A stretch of 64,000 bases of DNA, taken from NCBI RefSeq assembly GCF_016862935.1, contig NZ_BONX01000048.1:116903-180902 (forward strand). The letters run 5' to 3'. Of the stretch, positions 25,852 to 33,717 are shown piece by piece. The first letter of the stretch is position 1. Every line of letters begins with the position of its first letter. The notes under the pieces are model-generated. The model worked only from the letters and a program-made list of their open reading frames with translations, was not told the origin of the DNA and did not search any database. The translations under genes and the position numbers were made by a program. The DNA is from Plantactinospora mayteni. GTDB lineage: Bacteria; Actinomycetota; Actinomycetes; Mycobacteriales; Micromonosporaceae.

Positions 25852-26582
25852 GCCGGAGCGAACCGGGCAAGGTTGCCGAGCGGTTCGCCAAAGACCTCAT
25901 CAACATGCTGAACCGCACGGTGTGCGAGGGGGCGTTCGTCGGCATCCTCGAACGCCCGGACGGCATGGTGGTCTTTGGCACCGAGTTGCGTCGAGGTCAG
26001 CGTCCTCAACCGATTCCGATGAGAACTCGTGGCGGCGTGCCATGCTGGCTCACCGTCTCTGGCCAGGTCTTTCTTGACGGTGACGGCTACCTGACGGTCA
26101 AGAAATCCAACTTCCTGGTGTCCGCCGGCAAGCCGGCCCTGGAGTTGTTCCACTACGACTACGAGCGGGACAAGATCGGATATCCGGACGCTCATCTCCA
26201 GATCTTCGCCTCTGGGGAGGCTTGGGACGAGCTTCTCCTGGCGTCCGGCAAGAGCGGAGGGAGCGTCAGCAAGCTGCATCTTCCGGTTGGTGGCCGCCGC
26301 TACCGGGTCGCACTCGAAGACATCATCGAGGCGTTGATCGCCGAGGACATCCTCGAACCCCAAGCAGGCTGGAAGCCGGTGTTGGAGAGGAGCCGGGACG
26401 ACTTCCGCCGCAGGCAGTTGGCGGCTGCGGTCCGCCGGGACCCGTCAACTGCCGTTGCCGAACTACAGGCCCGTGGATACACCGTGGCGGCACCTGATCA
26501 GGCGCTGGTCGGTAACGTGGTGCAGTTCTCCAAGACGCGGCTGCGGCGACGGCTGGGTCGCAGGAAGCCTCCCGAGAGATAG
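25848..26582 (+). CDS. Unknown protein coupled to the 64-aa gene
   Basis: 244 residues from GTG 25848. The N-terminal half is mixed alpha/beta (GAFVGILERPDGMVVFGTEL; ELFHYDYERDKIGYPDAHLQI), the C-terminal half is helical, and the last ~17 residues are strongly basic (KTRLRRRLGRRK). No catalytic motif is recognised. The tight overlap with a small acidic upstream protein, next to an integration site, resembles a toxin-antitoxin or small defence pair, but nothing in the sequence proves this. Confidence 0.6.
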   Translation: MSRSEPGKVAERFAKDLINMLNRTVCEGAFVGILERPDGMVVFGTELRRGQRPQPIPMRTRGGVPCWLTVSGQVFLDGDGYLTVKKSNFLVSAGKPALELFHYDYERDKIGYPDAHLQIFASGEAWDELLLASGKSGGSVSKLHLPVGGRRYRVALEDIIEALIAEDILEPQAGWKPVLERSRDDFRRRQLAAAVRRDPSTAVAELQARGYTVAAPDQALVGNVVQFSKTRLRRRLGRRKPPER

Positions 26583-26745
26583 CCGATCGCACTGCGCCGG
26601 GAAGGCCCGACGAGCGAGCGGGGCTGGCGACGAGACATCGGCGCGCGGTCGCTGCCAGTGGAGGTCGACGTGGAGAAATCTGGCCTGAGTTCATACACCA
26701 GACGGTCCGGCCTTCGGTGATCTCGGACGGGCACGGGCCGGTTCG

Positions 26746-27819
26746 TCAGGGCAGTACGGCGGGCAGGCCGAACCGTGTCACATGGGCGGCGTCGAGGAAC
26801 GAGATGAGCCCGGCGATCCGATCGCCGCGCAGGGTCAACACCGTGATCGACCAGGCGGCGTGCGGGGCGGCGGCGTCCGGCCCGACGTAACAGGCCACCG
26901 CCGGCTGGCCGTTCGCGCTGACGATCCGGGTACGCCAGCTCGGGCAGCGGCCCATCGGGACCTCGCGGGCGAATTCGGCGACCGCCGGAAGGCCGGCGTA
27001 CCAGTGTGGCAGCGGCGGCATCGACCAGGTGACGTCCTCGGTCAGCAGCGCGATCAGCGCGTCGGTGTCGTGGCGTTCCAGCGCGTCGGCGAAGCCGGCG
27101 GCGAGTTTTCGTACCCGGTCGTCGCCGATCAGCCGTAGGGTCCGCTGCTGGGTGGTGGCGGGCAGTCTGGCGGCGAGGAGCCGGCGGGCCCGGGCCAGGG
27201 CCGAGTTCACCGAGGTCGCAGAGGTGCCGAGCAGGTCGGCGATCTCGGCGGCGGAGAAGCCGAGCACGTCGAAGAGCAGGAGTACGGCCCGCTGGTTGCC
27301 CGGCAGGTGTTGCAGGGCGGCGACGAAGGCGAGTTCGACGGCCTCGCGCCGCTCGTACCGGGCGTGCGGGCTGGCCGGGCCGCCCGCGAGGTCCGCGTCC
27401 GGGTACGGGCCCAGCCAGCCGACCTCGGTCGACGGCGCGGCGGAGTCCAGTACGACCCGCTCGCCGGCCGGGCCGAGGTCCACCGGCAGCGCCCGCCGGC
27501 TCCGACCCCGGACGATGTCCAGGCAGGTGCGGGTGGCCACGGTGTAGAGCCAGGATCGCAGCGAACCCCGGCCCTCGAAGCCGGCCAGTCCGCGCCAGGC
27601 CCGGAGCAGGGCGTCCTGGACGGCGTCGTCGGCGTCGTGCGCCGAGCCGAGCAGTTGATAGCAGTACGCGTGCAGTTCCGGCCGCAGCGGTGCCACCAGC
27701 CGACTGAACGCCGCGTCGTCCCCGTCCCGGGCATCGCGCAGGTCGGCGTCACCGCTGCCGCTGTCAGTGCCGCTGCCACTGCGGGTGTCGGTGGACCGGG
27801 CCGGGGAGAGGTCGCTCAC
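26746..27819 (-). CDS. ECF sigma factor with C-terminal SnoaL-like domain
   Basis: 357 residues from GTG 27819. Region 2 (PELHAYCYQLLGSAHDADDAVQDALLRAW) and region 4 (LPGNQRAVLLLFDVLGFSAAEIADLLGTS) are complete. Residues ~230-357 form a SnoaL/NTF2-like domain (FADALERHDTDALIALLTEDVTWSMPPLPHWYAG), the architecture of the TIGR02960-type ECF group, in which this domain replaces a separate anti-sigma factor. There is no Shine-Dalgarno; CAGAAT lies 7 nt before the GTG, so the mRNA may be leaderless. A divergent mycothiol-type enzyme gene is 121 bp away. Confidence 0.85.
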   Translation of the reverse strand: MSDLSPARSTDTRSGSGTDSGSGDADLRDARDGDDAAFSRLVAPLRPELHAYCYQLLGSAHDADDAVQDALLRAWRGLAGFEGRGSLRSWLYTVATRTCLDIVRGRSRRALPVDLGPAGERVVLDSAAPSTEVGWLGPYPDADLAGGPASPHARYERREAVELAFVAALQHLPGNQRAVLLLFDVLGFSAAEIADLLGTSATSVNSALARARRLLAARLPATTQQRTLRLIGDDRVRKLAAGFADALERHDTDALIALLTEDVTWSMPPLPHWYAGLPAVAEFAREVPMGRCPSWRTRIVSANGQPAVACYVGPDAAAPHAAWSITVLTLRGDRIAGLISFLDAAHVTRFGLPAVLP

Positions 27820-27940
27820 AACCGAAATTCTGCTCCACCGGGGCGACGATTCCGGCCCGGCCTGACAGTCCCATCTCCGGCCGACCCGTAAACCGGCCCG
27901 CAGATCCCTCGCACCGACCGTTCCGTCAGGAGGCCCTCCC

Positions 27941-28588
27941 ATGACCGATCCGAGCCCGCAGACCGACCTCTGGAAGCTGGTGTACGCCGAGCGGGCGGCG
28001 CTGGCCGCCGACCTGACCGGGCTGACCGACGACCAGTGGGCCACCCCCTCGCTCTGCGCCGGACTGTCCGTACGGGAGGTGCTGGCGCACCTGACGGCGG
28101 GGGCCAGCCTCGGCCCGCTGCGCTGGCTGGCAGGGGTGATCCGCTGCCGGTTCGACTTCGACCGGCAGGTCGCGATGCGGCTGGCCGAGCAGATGGGCGC
28201 CAGCCCGGCGGAGACGCTGGAGCGGTTCCGCGCGACCGTCACCAGCACCACCAAACCGCCGTTGCCGACGATCGCGATGCTCGGCGAGGTGATCGTGCAC
28301 GGCGAGGACATCCGACGGCCGCTGGGCATCCGGCGCGACTACCCGATCGGCACGGTCACCCGGCTGGCCGAGTACTACCACGGATCCGACCTTGTCGTCC
28401 TCGCCAAGGGACGGGTCGGCGGGCTACGCCTCGCCGCGACCGACGGGCCGTTCGCCGCCGGCTCCGGGCCGGTGGTCTCCGGCCGCACCGTGGCGCTGGT
28501 GATGGCGATGACCGGACGGAGCGACTGTTGCGACGAGCTGACCGGAGACGGTGTGCCGACCCTGCGTGAGCGCTGCGCCCAGGGCTGA
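27941..28588 (+). CDS. Maleylpyruvate isomerase-family mycothiol-dependent enzyme (DinB-like)
   Basis: 215 residues from ATG 27941 with AGGAGG upstream. The N-terminal MDMPI helical-bundle pattern is clear: ADLTGLTDDQWATPSLCAG, then REVLAHL with a metal-ligand His, and the later GEVIVHGEDIRRPLG with two more His. Relatives use mycothiol as cofactor for isomerisation or conjugation. Actual substrate unknown. Confidence 0.8.
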   Translation: MTDPSPQTDLWKLVYAERAALAADLTGLTDDQWATPSLCAGLSVREVLAHLTAGASLGPLRWLAGVIRCRFDFDRQVAMRLAEQMGASPAETLERFRATVTSTTKPPLPTIAMLGEVIVHGEDIRRPLGIRRDYPIGTVTRLAEYYHGSDLVVLAKGRVGGLRLAATDGPFAAGSGPVVSGRTVALVMAMTGRSDCCDELTGDGVPTLRERCAQG

Positions 28589-28624
28589 TCAGCCGGCTCC
28601 AGGCAAGGCCGACTCCGGGCAGGG

Positions 28625-28700
28625 CCGGGTCCAGGCGGGGCCGGGTCCAGGCGGGGCCGGGTCCAGGCGGGGCCGGGTCCAGGCGGGGCCGGGTCCAGGC
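28625..28700. repeat. 16-bp tandem repeat, intergenic
   Basis: 4.75 near-perfect units of CCGGGTCCAGGCGGGG at 28625, 28641, 28657, 28673 and 28689. It sits in the 254-bp gap before ltrA, where related degenerate units continue to about 28780; no gene is seen in the gap. Confidence 0.9.
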
Positions 28701-28842
28701 AACGGGGGTCCGGCCAACGGGGGGTCTGGGGCAGGCCGGCTTCGGGTGACAGCGGGTCCGGGCAGGGCCGGGTCCGGGCCGGCTCCGCCAAACCCCGCCC
28801 GCGACCCGCCGCGCGCCTGGGAAGCTGGGCGGGGGCGGGCTG

Positions 28843-30033
28843 ATGGCTACGGACGGGGACCGGCGGTCGACGCGCGAGGGCGGCGGGCTGTACGGGCCGG
28901 CCTTCGTCGAACTCTTCTTCGACCTGGTGTACGTCTTCGCGCTCACCAAGCTCACCCAAGAGCTGGTCGGCGACCTCACCTGGGCCGGCGCGTTCCGGAT
29001 GACCGTACTGCTGCTCGCGGTCTGGTGGGCCTGGTCCGCCACCGCCTGGGTGGTCGCCCGGTTCGACCCGTCCCGCCCGTCGATCCAGATCCTGATCGTC
29101 GGCACCATGCTCGGCAGCCTGCTGCTGGCCGCCGCCCTGCCGGAGGCGTACGGCGACCGTGACCTGGTCTTCGCCAGCGCGTACGTCGGGGTGCACATCG
29201 TCCGGGGGATCTACCTGCTGCTGATCGTCCGGGGGCGGGAGGCCCGGCACCGAATCCTCCGGATCCTCTTCTGGTATCTCGTCTCCGCCATACCGTGGAT
29301 CGCCGGGGCGTTCACCGAGGACCCGCTGCGGGGCGCGCTGTGGATCGTCGCCGTGGCGATCGACTACTCGGCGGACATGCTCCAGTATCCGGCCCCGGGC
29401 CTGGGCCGGCAGCGGGTCTCCGAGTGGACCGTGGCCGGCGAGCACCTGTCGACCCGGTACTTCCAGTTTCTCACCATCGCCTTCGGCGAGCTGATCCTGG
29501 TCGCCGGCGCGGCACTGGAGAGCGGCGACTTCACCATCAACCGGACCATCGCCTTCGTGTCCGCGTTCGTCGGCGCGGTACTGCTCTGGCTGATCTACTT
29601 CCACCGGGGCGGCGCGCTGATGGGCGAGGCGATCCGGTCGGCCGCCGACCCGGTCCGGATCGGCCGTTCGGCGTCCTACGCCCACCTGCTGATGCTGGCC
29701 GGGGTGGTGGTGTCGGCGGTCGGCGACCACATCGTGATCGACCACCCGTTCGGGCGGACCACCTCGCCCAAGGTCGCGGCGATCATGGTCGGACCCGCGC
29801 TGTTCCTGCTCGCCCGGGCAGTCTTCGAGTACCGGGTGCTGGGCAGCGTGGCCCGGTCCCGGCTGATCGGCTTCGGCGTGCTGGTGTTGCTCGGCCCGCC
29901 GATGATGTTCCTCGCTCCGCTGCTGATCCTCTCCATCGTGAACGCCGTGCTGCTCGGCGTGGTCATCTCCGACTGGCGGGCGCTGGCCCTGCACCCGAGG
30001 AACCGCCGGCACCACCATTCACCCCCGAAATAG
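28843..30033 (+). CDS. LtrA-family membrane protein
   Basis: 396 residues from ATG 28843. LtrA hallmarks are FVELFFDLVYVFALTKLTQEL near the N-terminus and AFGELILVAGA in the middle; about 11 membrane helices are predicted. The family is named after a Listeria low-temperature-requirement gene, but its biochemical function is unknown. The His-rich end (RRHHHSPPK) is cytosolic or exposed. It stands alone. Confidence 0.85.
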   Translation: MATDGDRRSTREGGGLYGPAFVELFFDLVYVFALTKLTQELVGDLTWAGAFRMTVLLLAVWWAWSATAWVVARFDPSRPSIQILIVGTMLGSLLLAAALPEAYGDRDLVFASAYVGVHIVRGIYLLLIVRGREARHRILRILFWYLVSAIPWIAGAFTEDPLRGALWIVAVAIDYSADMLQYPAPGLGRQRVSEWTVAGEHLSTRYFQFLTIAFGELILVAGAALESGDFTINRTIAFVSAFVGAVLLWLIYFHRGGALMGEAIRSAADPVRIGRSASYAHLLMLAGVVVSAVGDHIVIDHPFGRTTSPKVAAIMVGPALFLLARAVFEYRVLGSVARSRLIGFGVLVLLGPPMMFLAPLLILSIVNAVLLGVVISDWRALALHPRNRRHHHSPPK

Positions 30034-30167
30034 CGGATCACCTCGGTACGGAGGGTTTGAGGACGGACAATTCGGGTACGGCGTCGGCAGCGTGCGGACC
30101 CGTATTACCGGCGCGTTGGCGTGTGCTGCGAGCGCCGGCATCCGCTTGAGCCTGGAAGGCGACGATC

Positions 30168-30683
30168 ATGGAGAGCAGACTCAAGGTGCTCGGGCACCCG
30201 GTCCATCCGATGCTGGTGATGTTCCCGATCGCCCTCTTCGTGGCCGCCACGATCTTCGACATCATCGACGTGGCCGGCGGCCCGACCTTCCTCGGCGAGC
30301 TGGCGTACTGGAACATCCTGGTCGGCCTGATCGGCGGGATACTCGCGGTGCTGGCCGGCGCGGTGGACCTGCTGGCCATACCGGCCGGGACCCGGGCCAA
30401 GCGGGTGGGGGTGGCGCACGCCGCGACCAACATCGCCGTACTGCTGCTCTTCGCCGCGGTCTTCGTGGTGCGGCTGGCCGCGTACACCCGGACGGCCGGC
30501 GGTGCCCTGGTCGCGATCGAGGTGGTGGCGATCGCCGGCCTGGCCGTCGGCGCCTGGCTCGGCGGCGAACTGGTGGACCGGCTCGGCGTCGGGGTGGACC
30601 CGGAGGCCGACCTGAACGCGCCGAGTTCGCTGCGTCCCCGGACCACCGCCGCCGCGTCCGCCGACCGACCCGAGGAGCGGTGA
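30168..30683 (+). CDS. DUF2231 membrane protein
   Basis: 171 residues from ATG 30168. It begins RLKVLGHPVHPMLVMFPIALFV, the signature of DUF2231, and has four hydrophobic segments followed by an acidic cytosolic tail. Function unknown; family members are often found near stress and redox genes. The preceding 134-bp gap and the following gap show no gene. Confidence 0.8.
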   Translation: MESRLKVLGHPVHPMLVMFPIALFVAATIFDIIDVAGGPTFLGELAYWNILVGLIGGILAVLAGAVDLLAIPAGTRAKRVGVAHAATNIAVLLLFAAVFVVRLAAYTRTAGGALVAIEVVAIAGLAVGAWLGGELVDRLGVGVDPEADLNAPSSLRPRTTAAASADRPEER

Positions 30684-31006
30684 CCCTCGGCGGACAACCG
30701 GAACCACCTGCACGTCCGGCACTCCTCCGGCGCGGCCACGGCTACGGCAGTCCTCCGGCGTGACCACCGGCACGTCCGGCAGTCCTCCGGCGTGGCCGGC
30801 AGCCCGGCCGCGGCCATCCCGGGCCAGCGGCCGGTCTGACGGTGCGGACGCGCACCGGTCGGGCTGCGGAGGCGTTGACCGGCCCGTGGGCGGGTATCCG
30901 GGATCGTGCCGCCAGCCTGCGGTCCGCGCCGTGCGGCGCGGGGTCTGCGGGTGGCGGGCGGTGGATCGGACGAGTGGCAGGACCCGACGGGAGGGAACAC
31001 GGCGGC
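30684..31006 (+). other. Intergenic region with degenerate repeats
   Basis: 323 bp without a supported gene. It holds three imperfect copies of a GGCASTCCTCCGGCG-type repeat between about 30718 and 30795 and presumably the hsp20 promoter on the right; I could not identify a HAIR/HspR or CIRCE operator. Confidence 0.45.
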
Positions 31007-31582
31007 ATGGCTGAGCCAGGACGTGGCACCGGAGACCGGGGTTGGGATCCGTTCGGTGAGTTGCAGGCGCTCCGCGCCGAACTCGGCCGGCTGGTCGGCT
31101 CCGCGCTGGTCGGAGGCCGGAACGGGCAATCCGAGGTCGAGCTGACCCCGAGCGACGGCGGCTGGACGGTGGTGGCCCGGCTGCCCGGGGTGGCCCCGGA
31201 GGAGGTGGCCCTGGAACTCGACGACCGCGAGCTGTGCATCCGGGCCCGCTCCGAGGCCGAGGTCAACGCCGACCACGGAATGGTCGGCAGCGGATCGCAG
31301 ACCCGCTCTTTCGAGCACCGGGTGCACCTGCCGGCACCGGTCGACCCGGACCGGATCGACGCCGTGATGGATCACGGACTGCTCACCGTCACGATGCCGA
31401 AGGCAGCCCGGCCGGGTCGCCGGACCATCACCATCGGCAGCCGGCGGTTCGACCCGGGCCAGCGCGCCGGGGGTACCGCCGGAGCCCGCATCCGGCCCGT
31501 GGCCGTGGACCCGGCCGCCGACCGGGAACTGCACCGGCCGGACATCGCCGCCGGTACCCCGGGTCCCGGGTTCACGGGCTGA
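31007..31582 (+). CDS. Hsp20/alpha-crystallin small heat-shock protein
   Basis: 191 residues from ATG 31007 with GGGAGGG upstream. The alpha-crystallin domain (residues ~35-140) includes WTVVARLPGVAPEEVALELDD and the conserved end VMDHGLLTVTMPK (the A-x-x-x-x-GL-LTV-x-P signature). The C-terminal tail is long and Pro/Arg-rich. An ATP-independent holdase chaperone by family. The predicted longer frame starting at 30842 lacks a ribosome site. Confidence 0.88.
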   Translation: MAEPGRGTGDRGWDPFGELQALRAELGRLVGSALVGGRNGQSEVELTPSDGGWTVVARLPGVAPEEVALELDDRELCIRARSEAEVNADHGMVGSGSQTRSFEHRVHLPAPVDPDRIDAVMDHGLLTVTMPKAARPGRRTITIGSRRFDPGQRAGGTAGARIRPVAVDPAADRELHRPDIAAGTPGPGFTG

Positions 31583-31604
31583 GCGGGCGGCGGACCCGTA
31601 CCCG

Positions 31605-32708
31605 ATGATCGGCAAGGTGCGCGATCTGGTCGGTGACGTCGAGCGGATCGCGGTACTCCGGGCCAACGCGCTCGGCGACTTCGTCTTCGCGCTGCCGGCG
31701 CTCGACGCGCTGCGGGCCAGCTATCCGGACGCCGAGCTGGTACTGATCGGCGCACCCTGGCACGAGCGGCTGCTCCGGGACCGGCCCGGACCGGTCGACC
31801 GGGTACTGGTGGTGCCGCCCGCGCCCGGCATCCGGGTGGCCGGGCCGGAGGAGCCCGAGCCGTCGGCGGATTCGATGGCCCGGTTCCTCGACACCGCCCG
31901 CCGGGAGCGGTTCGACATCGCGCTCCAGATGCACGGCGGCGGGGCCAACTCCAACCCGCTGGTCGCCGCGCTCGGTGCCCGGGTGACCGCCGGCCTGCGC
32001 AGCGAGGACGCGCCGCCGCTGGACCGGTGGCTCCGGTATGTCTACTACCAGCCCGAGGTGGTCCGCTACCTGGAGGTCGCCGGCCTGGTCGGCGCCGGCC
32101 CGACCGGCCTGGTGCCCCGGCTCGCGGCGACCGAGGCGGACCTGGCCGAGGCACGGATGGTGCTCGGCGAACCGGTGCGCCCCCGGATCGCCCTGCACCC
32201 CGGGGCGAGCGATCCGCGCCGCCGCTGGCCGGCGGACCGGTTCGCCGAGGTCGCCGACCAACTGGCCGCCGACGGGTACGAGGTGCTGGTGACCGGTACC
32301 CCGGACGAGCGGGACCTCGCCGACCAGGTGGTGGCGGCGGCCCGGCAGCCGGTCCGCTCGGTGGTCGGCGACCTGTCGCTGGGCGGCCTGATCGGCTGCT
32401 ACGCCGGCTGCGAGGTGGTGGTGGCCAACGACACCGGTCCGGTGCACGTCGCCGCCGCGCTGGACACTCCGACGGTCGGCATCTTCTGGGTCGGCAACCT
32501 GATCAACTGTGCGGTACCGCTGCGCGCCCGGCACCGGCCGATCGCCTCGTGGACCCTCAACTGCCCGGTCTGCGGCCGGGACTGTAGCCGGGAGATCTAT
32601 CCGGCCCGGGGCGGCGGCGGTCCGGCCTGCCCGCACCGGGTCTCCTTCGTCACCGACGTACCGGTGGTGGAGGTGCTGTCGGCGGTGGCCGATCTGACCG
32701 CGCGGTGA
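31605..32708 (+). CDS. Glycosyltransferase family 9 (heptosyltransferase-like)
   Basis: 367 residues from ATG 31605. Features: N-terminal VLRANALGDFVFALPALDAL, the LHPGASDPRRRWPADRF segment and the C-terminal VANDTGPVHVAAALDTPTVGIF, which binds the ADP-heptose donor in family 9 enzymes. A Cys cluster near the end (CPVCGRDCS) is unusual. The neighbouring divergently placed HldE-like and GT2 genes suggest a heptose-containing cell-surface glycan. Its last 59 bp overlap the 3' end of the convergent GT2 gene. Confidence 0.87.
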   Translation: MIGKVRDLVGDVERIAVLRANALGDFVFALPALDALRASYPDAELVLIGAPWHERLLRDRPGPVDRVLVVPPAPGIRVAGPEEPEPSADSMARFLDTARRERFDIALQMHGGGANSNPLVAALGARVTAGLRSEDAPPLDRWLRYVYYQPEVVRYLEVAGLVGAGPTGLVPRLAATEADLAEARMVLGEPVRPRIALHPGASDPRRRWPADRFAEVADQLAADGYEVLVTGTPDERDLADQVVAAARQPVRSVVGDLSLGGLIGCYAGCEVVVANDTGPVHVAAALDTPTVGIFWVGNLINCAVPLRARHRPIASWTLNCPVCGRDCSREIYPARGGGGPACPHRVSFVTDVPVVEVLSAVADLTAR

Positions 32709-33717
32709 CCTCCCACGCATCCAAGGTCCCCCGCTCGGTGGCCTCCCACCCCTCCGTGGTCCGCTCGGTGACCTCCCACGCCTCCATGGTCCGCTCGGTC
32801 ACCGTGGTCGGCGCCTCCAGGTGGTACGCCCCGCTGGGCAGGACGCCGGCTCCGGCGTACCGGGCCTGTACGGCGAGCTGGGCGGCCACGTCCTCGCCCT
32901 GGTGCCCCGGGTCGAGTCGGGTCCAGAAGTCGAACCCGCCCGCCGCGCGCAGCCGGGACCGGTCGTAGAGCACGCACCCGCCGATCCAGGAGACCTTGTA
33001 CGCCCGCCACTGCCCGGCCGGCAGCCGTCGCGCCGCCGTGACGTGCAGCAGGTTCGCCGCCGAGTGGATCTGCGCCCGGTCCCACTCCGGCGTGCCGGGG
33101 CGGAGCCGTTCCGGCCTCGGCGGGCCGTCCCACTCGGCGTAGTGCCGGTGCGTCTCCGGGCGTACGTCGTCCAGATAGGAGAGTCCGTGCACCGCGTTGC
33201 CGACGAAACCGCAGTCGAGTTCCCGGATCGCTGTGAGCAGCCGGTCGACGGTACCGGGTTCGAGCCAGACGTCGTCGTCGAGGAAGAGCACGTACCGGGC
33301 CGTCGAGGCGTCCAGCAGATAGGCGCGGTGTTCGGCCAGGCCCCGCCGAGGCAGCCGCCGGGTGAGCAGCACCGGATGGCCCCGGTGCCGGAGTACCCGC
33401 ACCATCGCCGCCGCCGCCGGTTCGGCCCAGCCCGGCTCCCCGTCGGACTGGTCGCTGACCACCACCCCGAATCCGCCCCTGCCGTCCCGGCCAGCCTCCT
33501 CCTCGGGGTGCTGGCCGGCTCCCCGGGTGCCCCGGCCGGGTTCGTCGCCGCGCCGGCCGGCGTCCTCGGAATACTGGGCGGCCAGTCCGGCGAGGGTGAC
33601 GGCCAGTTCGGCGGGACGGTTCCGGGTCGGGATCAGTATGTCCAGCAGCCGGGGCAGCCGGAAGTCCTCCCGGCTGCCCGGTTCGAGCGGCCGGGTGATC
33701 CGGGCCGGCCGGTTCAC
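32650..33717 (-). CDS. Glycosyltransferase family 2
   Basis: 355 residues from GTG 33717, overlapping the stop of the HldE-like gene by 4 bp. The GT-A fold is seen in LDILIPTRNRPAELAVTLAGL, the nucleotide/metal motif YVLFLDDDVWLEPG and GCVLYDRSRLRAAGGFD. A Gly/Glu-rich insertion follows the first strand. The last ~45 residues are an abnormal tail: three 10-11-residue repeats (TERTMEAWEV type) and then an antisense reading of the GT9 gene end. It is probably co-transcribed with hldE. Confidence 0.85.
   Translation of the reverse strand: MNRPARITRPLEPGSREDFRLPRLLDILIPTRNRPAELAVTLAGLAAQYSEDAGRRGDEPGRGTRGAGQHPEEEAGRDGRGGFGVVVSDQSDGEPGWAEPAAAAMVRVLRHRGHPVLLTRRLPRRGLAEHRAYLLDASTARYVLFLDDDVWLEPGTVDRLLTAIRELDCGFVGNAVHGLSYLDDVRPETHRHYAEWDGPPRPERLRPGTPEWDRAQIHSAANLLHVTAARRLPAGQWRAYKVSWIGGCVLYDRSRLRAAGGFDFWTRLDPGHQGEDVAAQLAVQARYAGAGVLPSGAYHLEAPTTVTERTMEAWEVTERTTEGWEATERGTLDAWEVTARSDRPPPTAPPPPVRR
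32709..32800. repeat. ~30-bp tandem repeat at GT9/GT2 junction
   Basis: Three units of about 30-33 bp (each with CTCGGTGRCCTCCCAC) run across the 3' end of the GT2 gene immediately after the GT9 stop. Confidence 0.8.
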
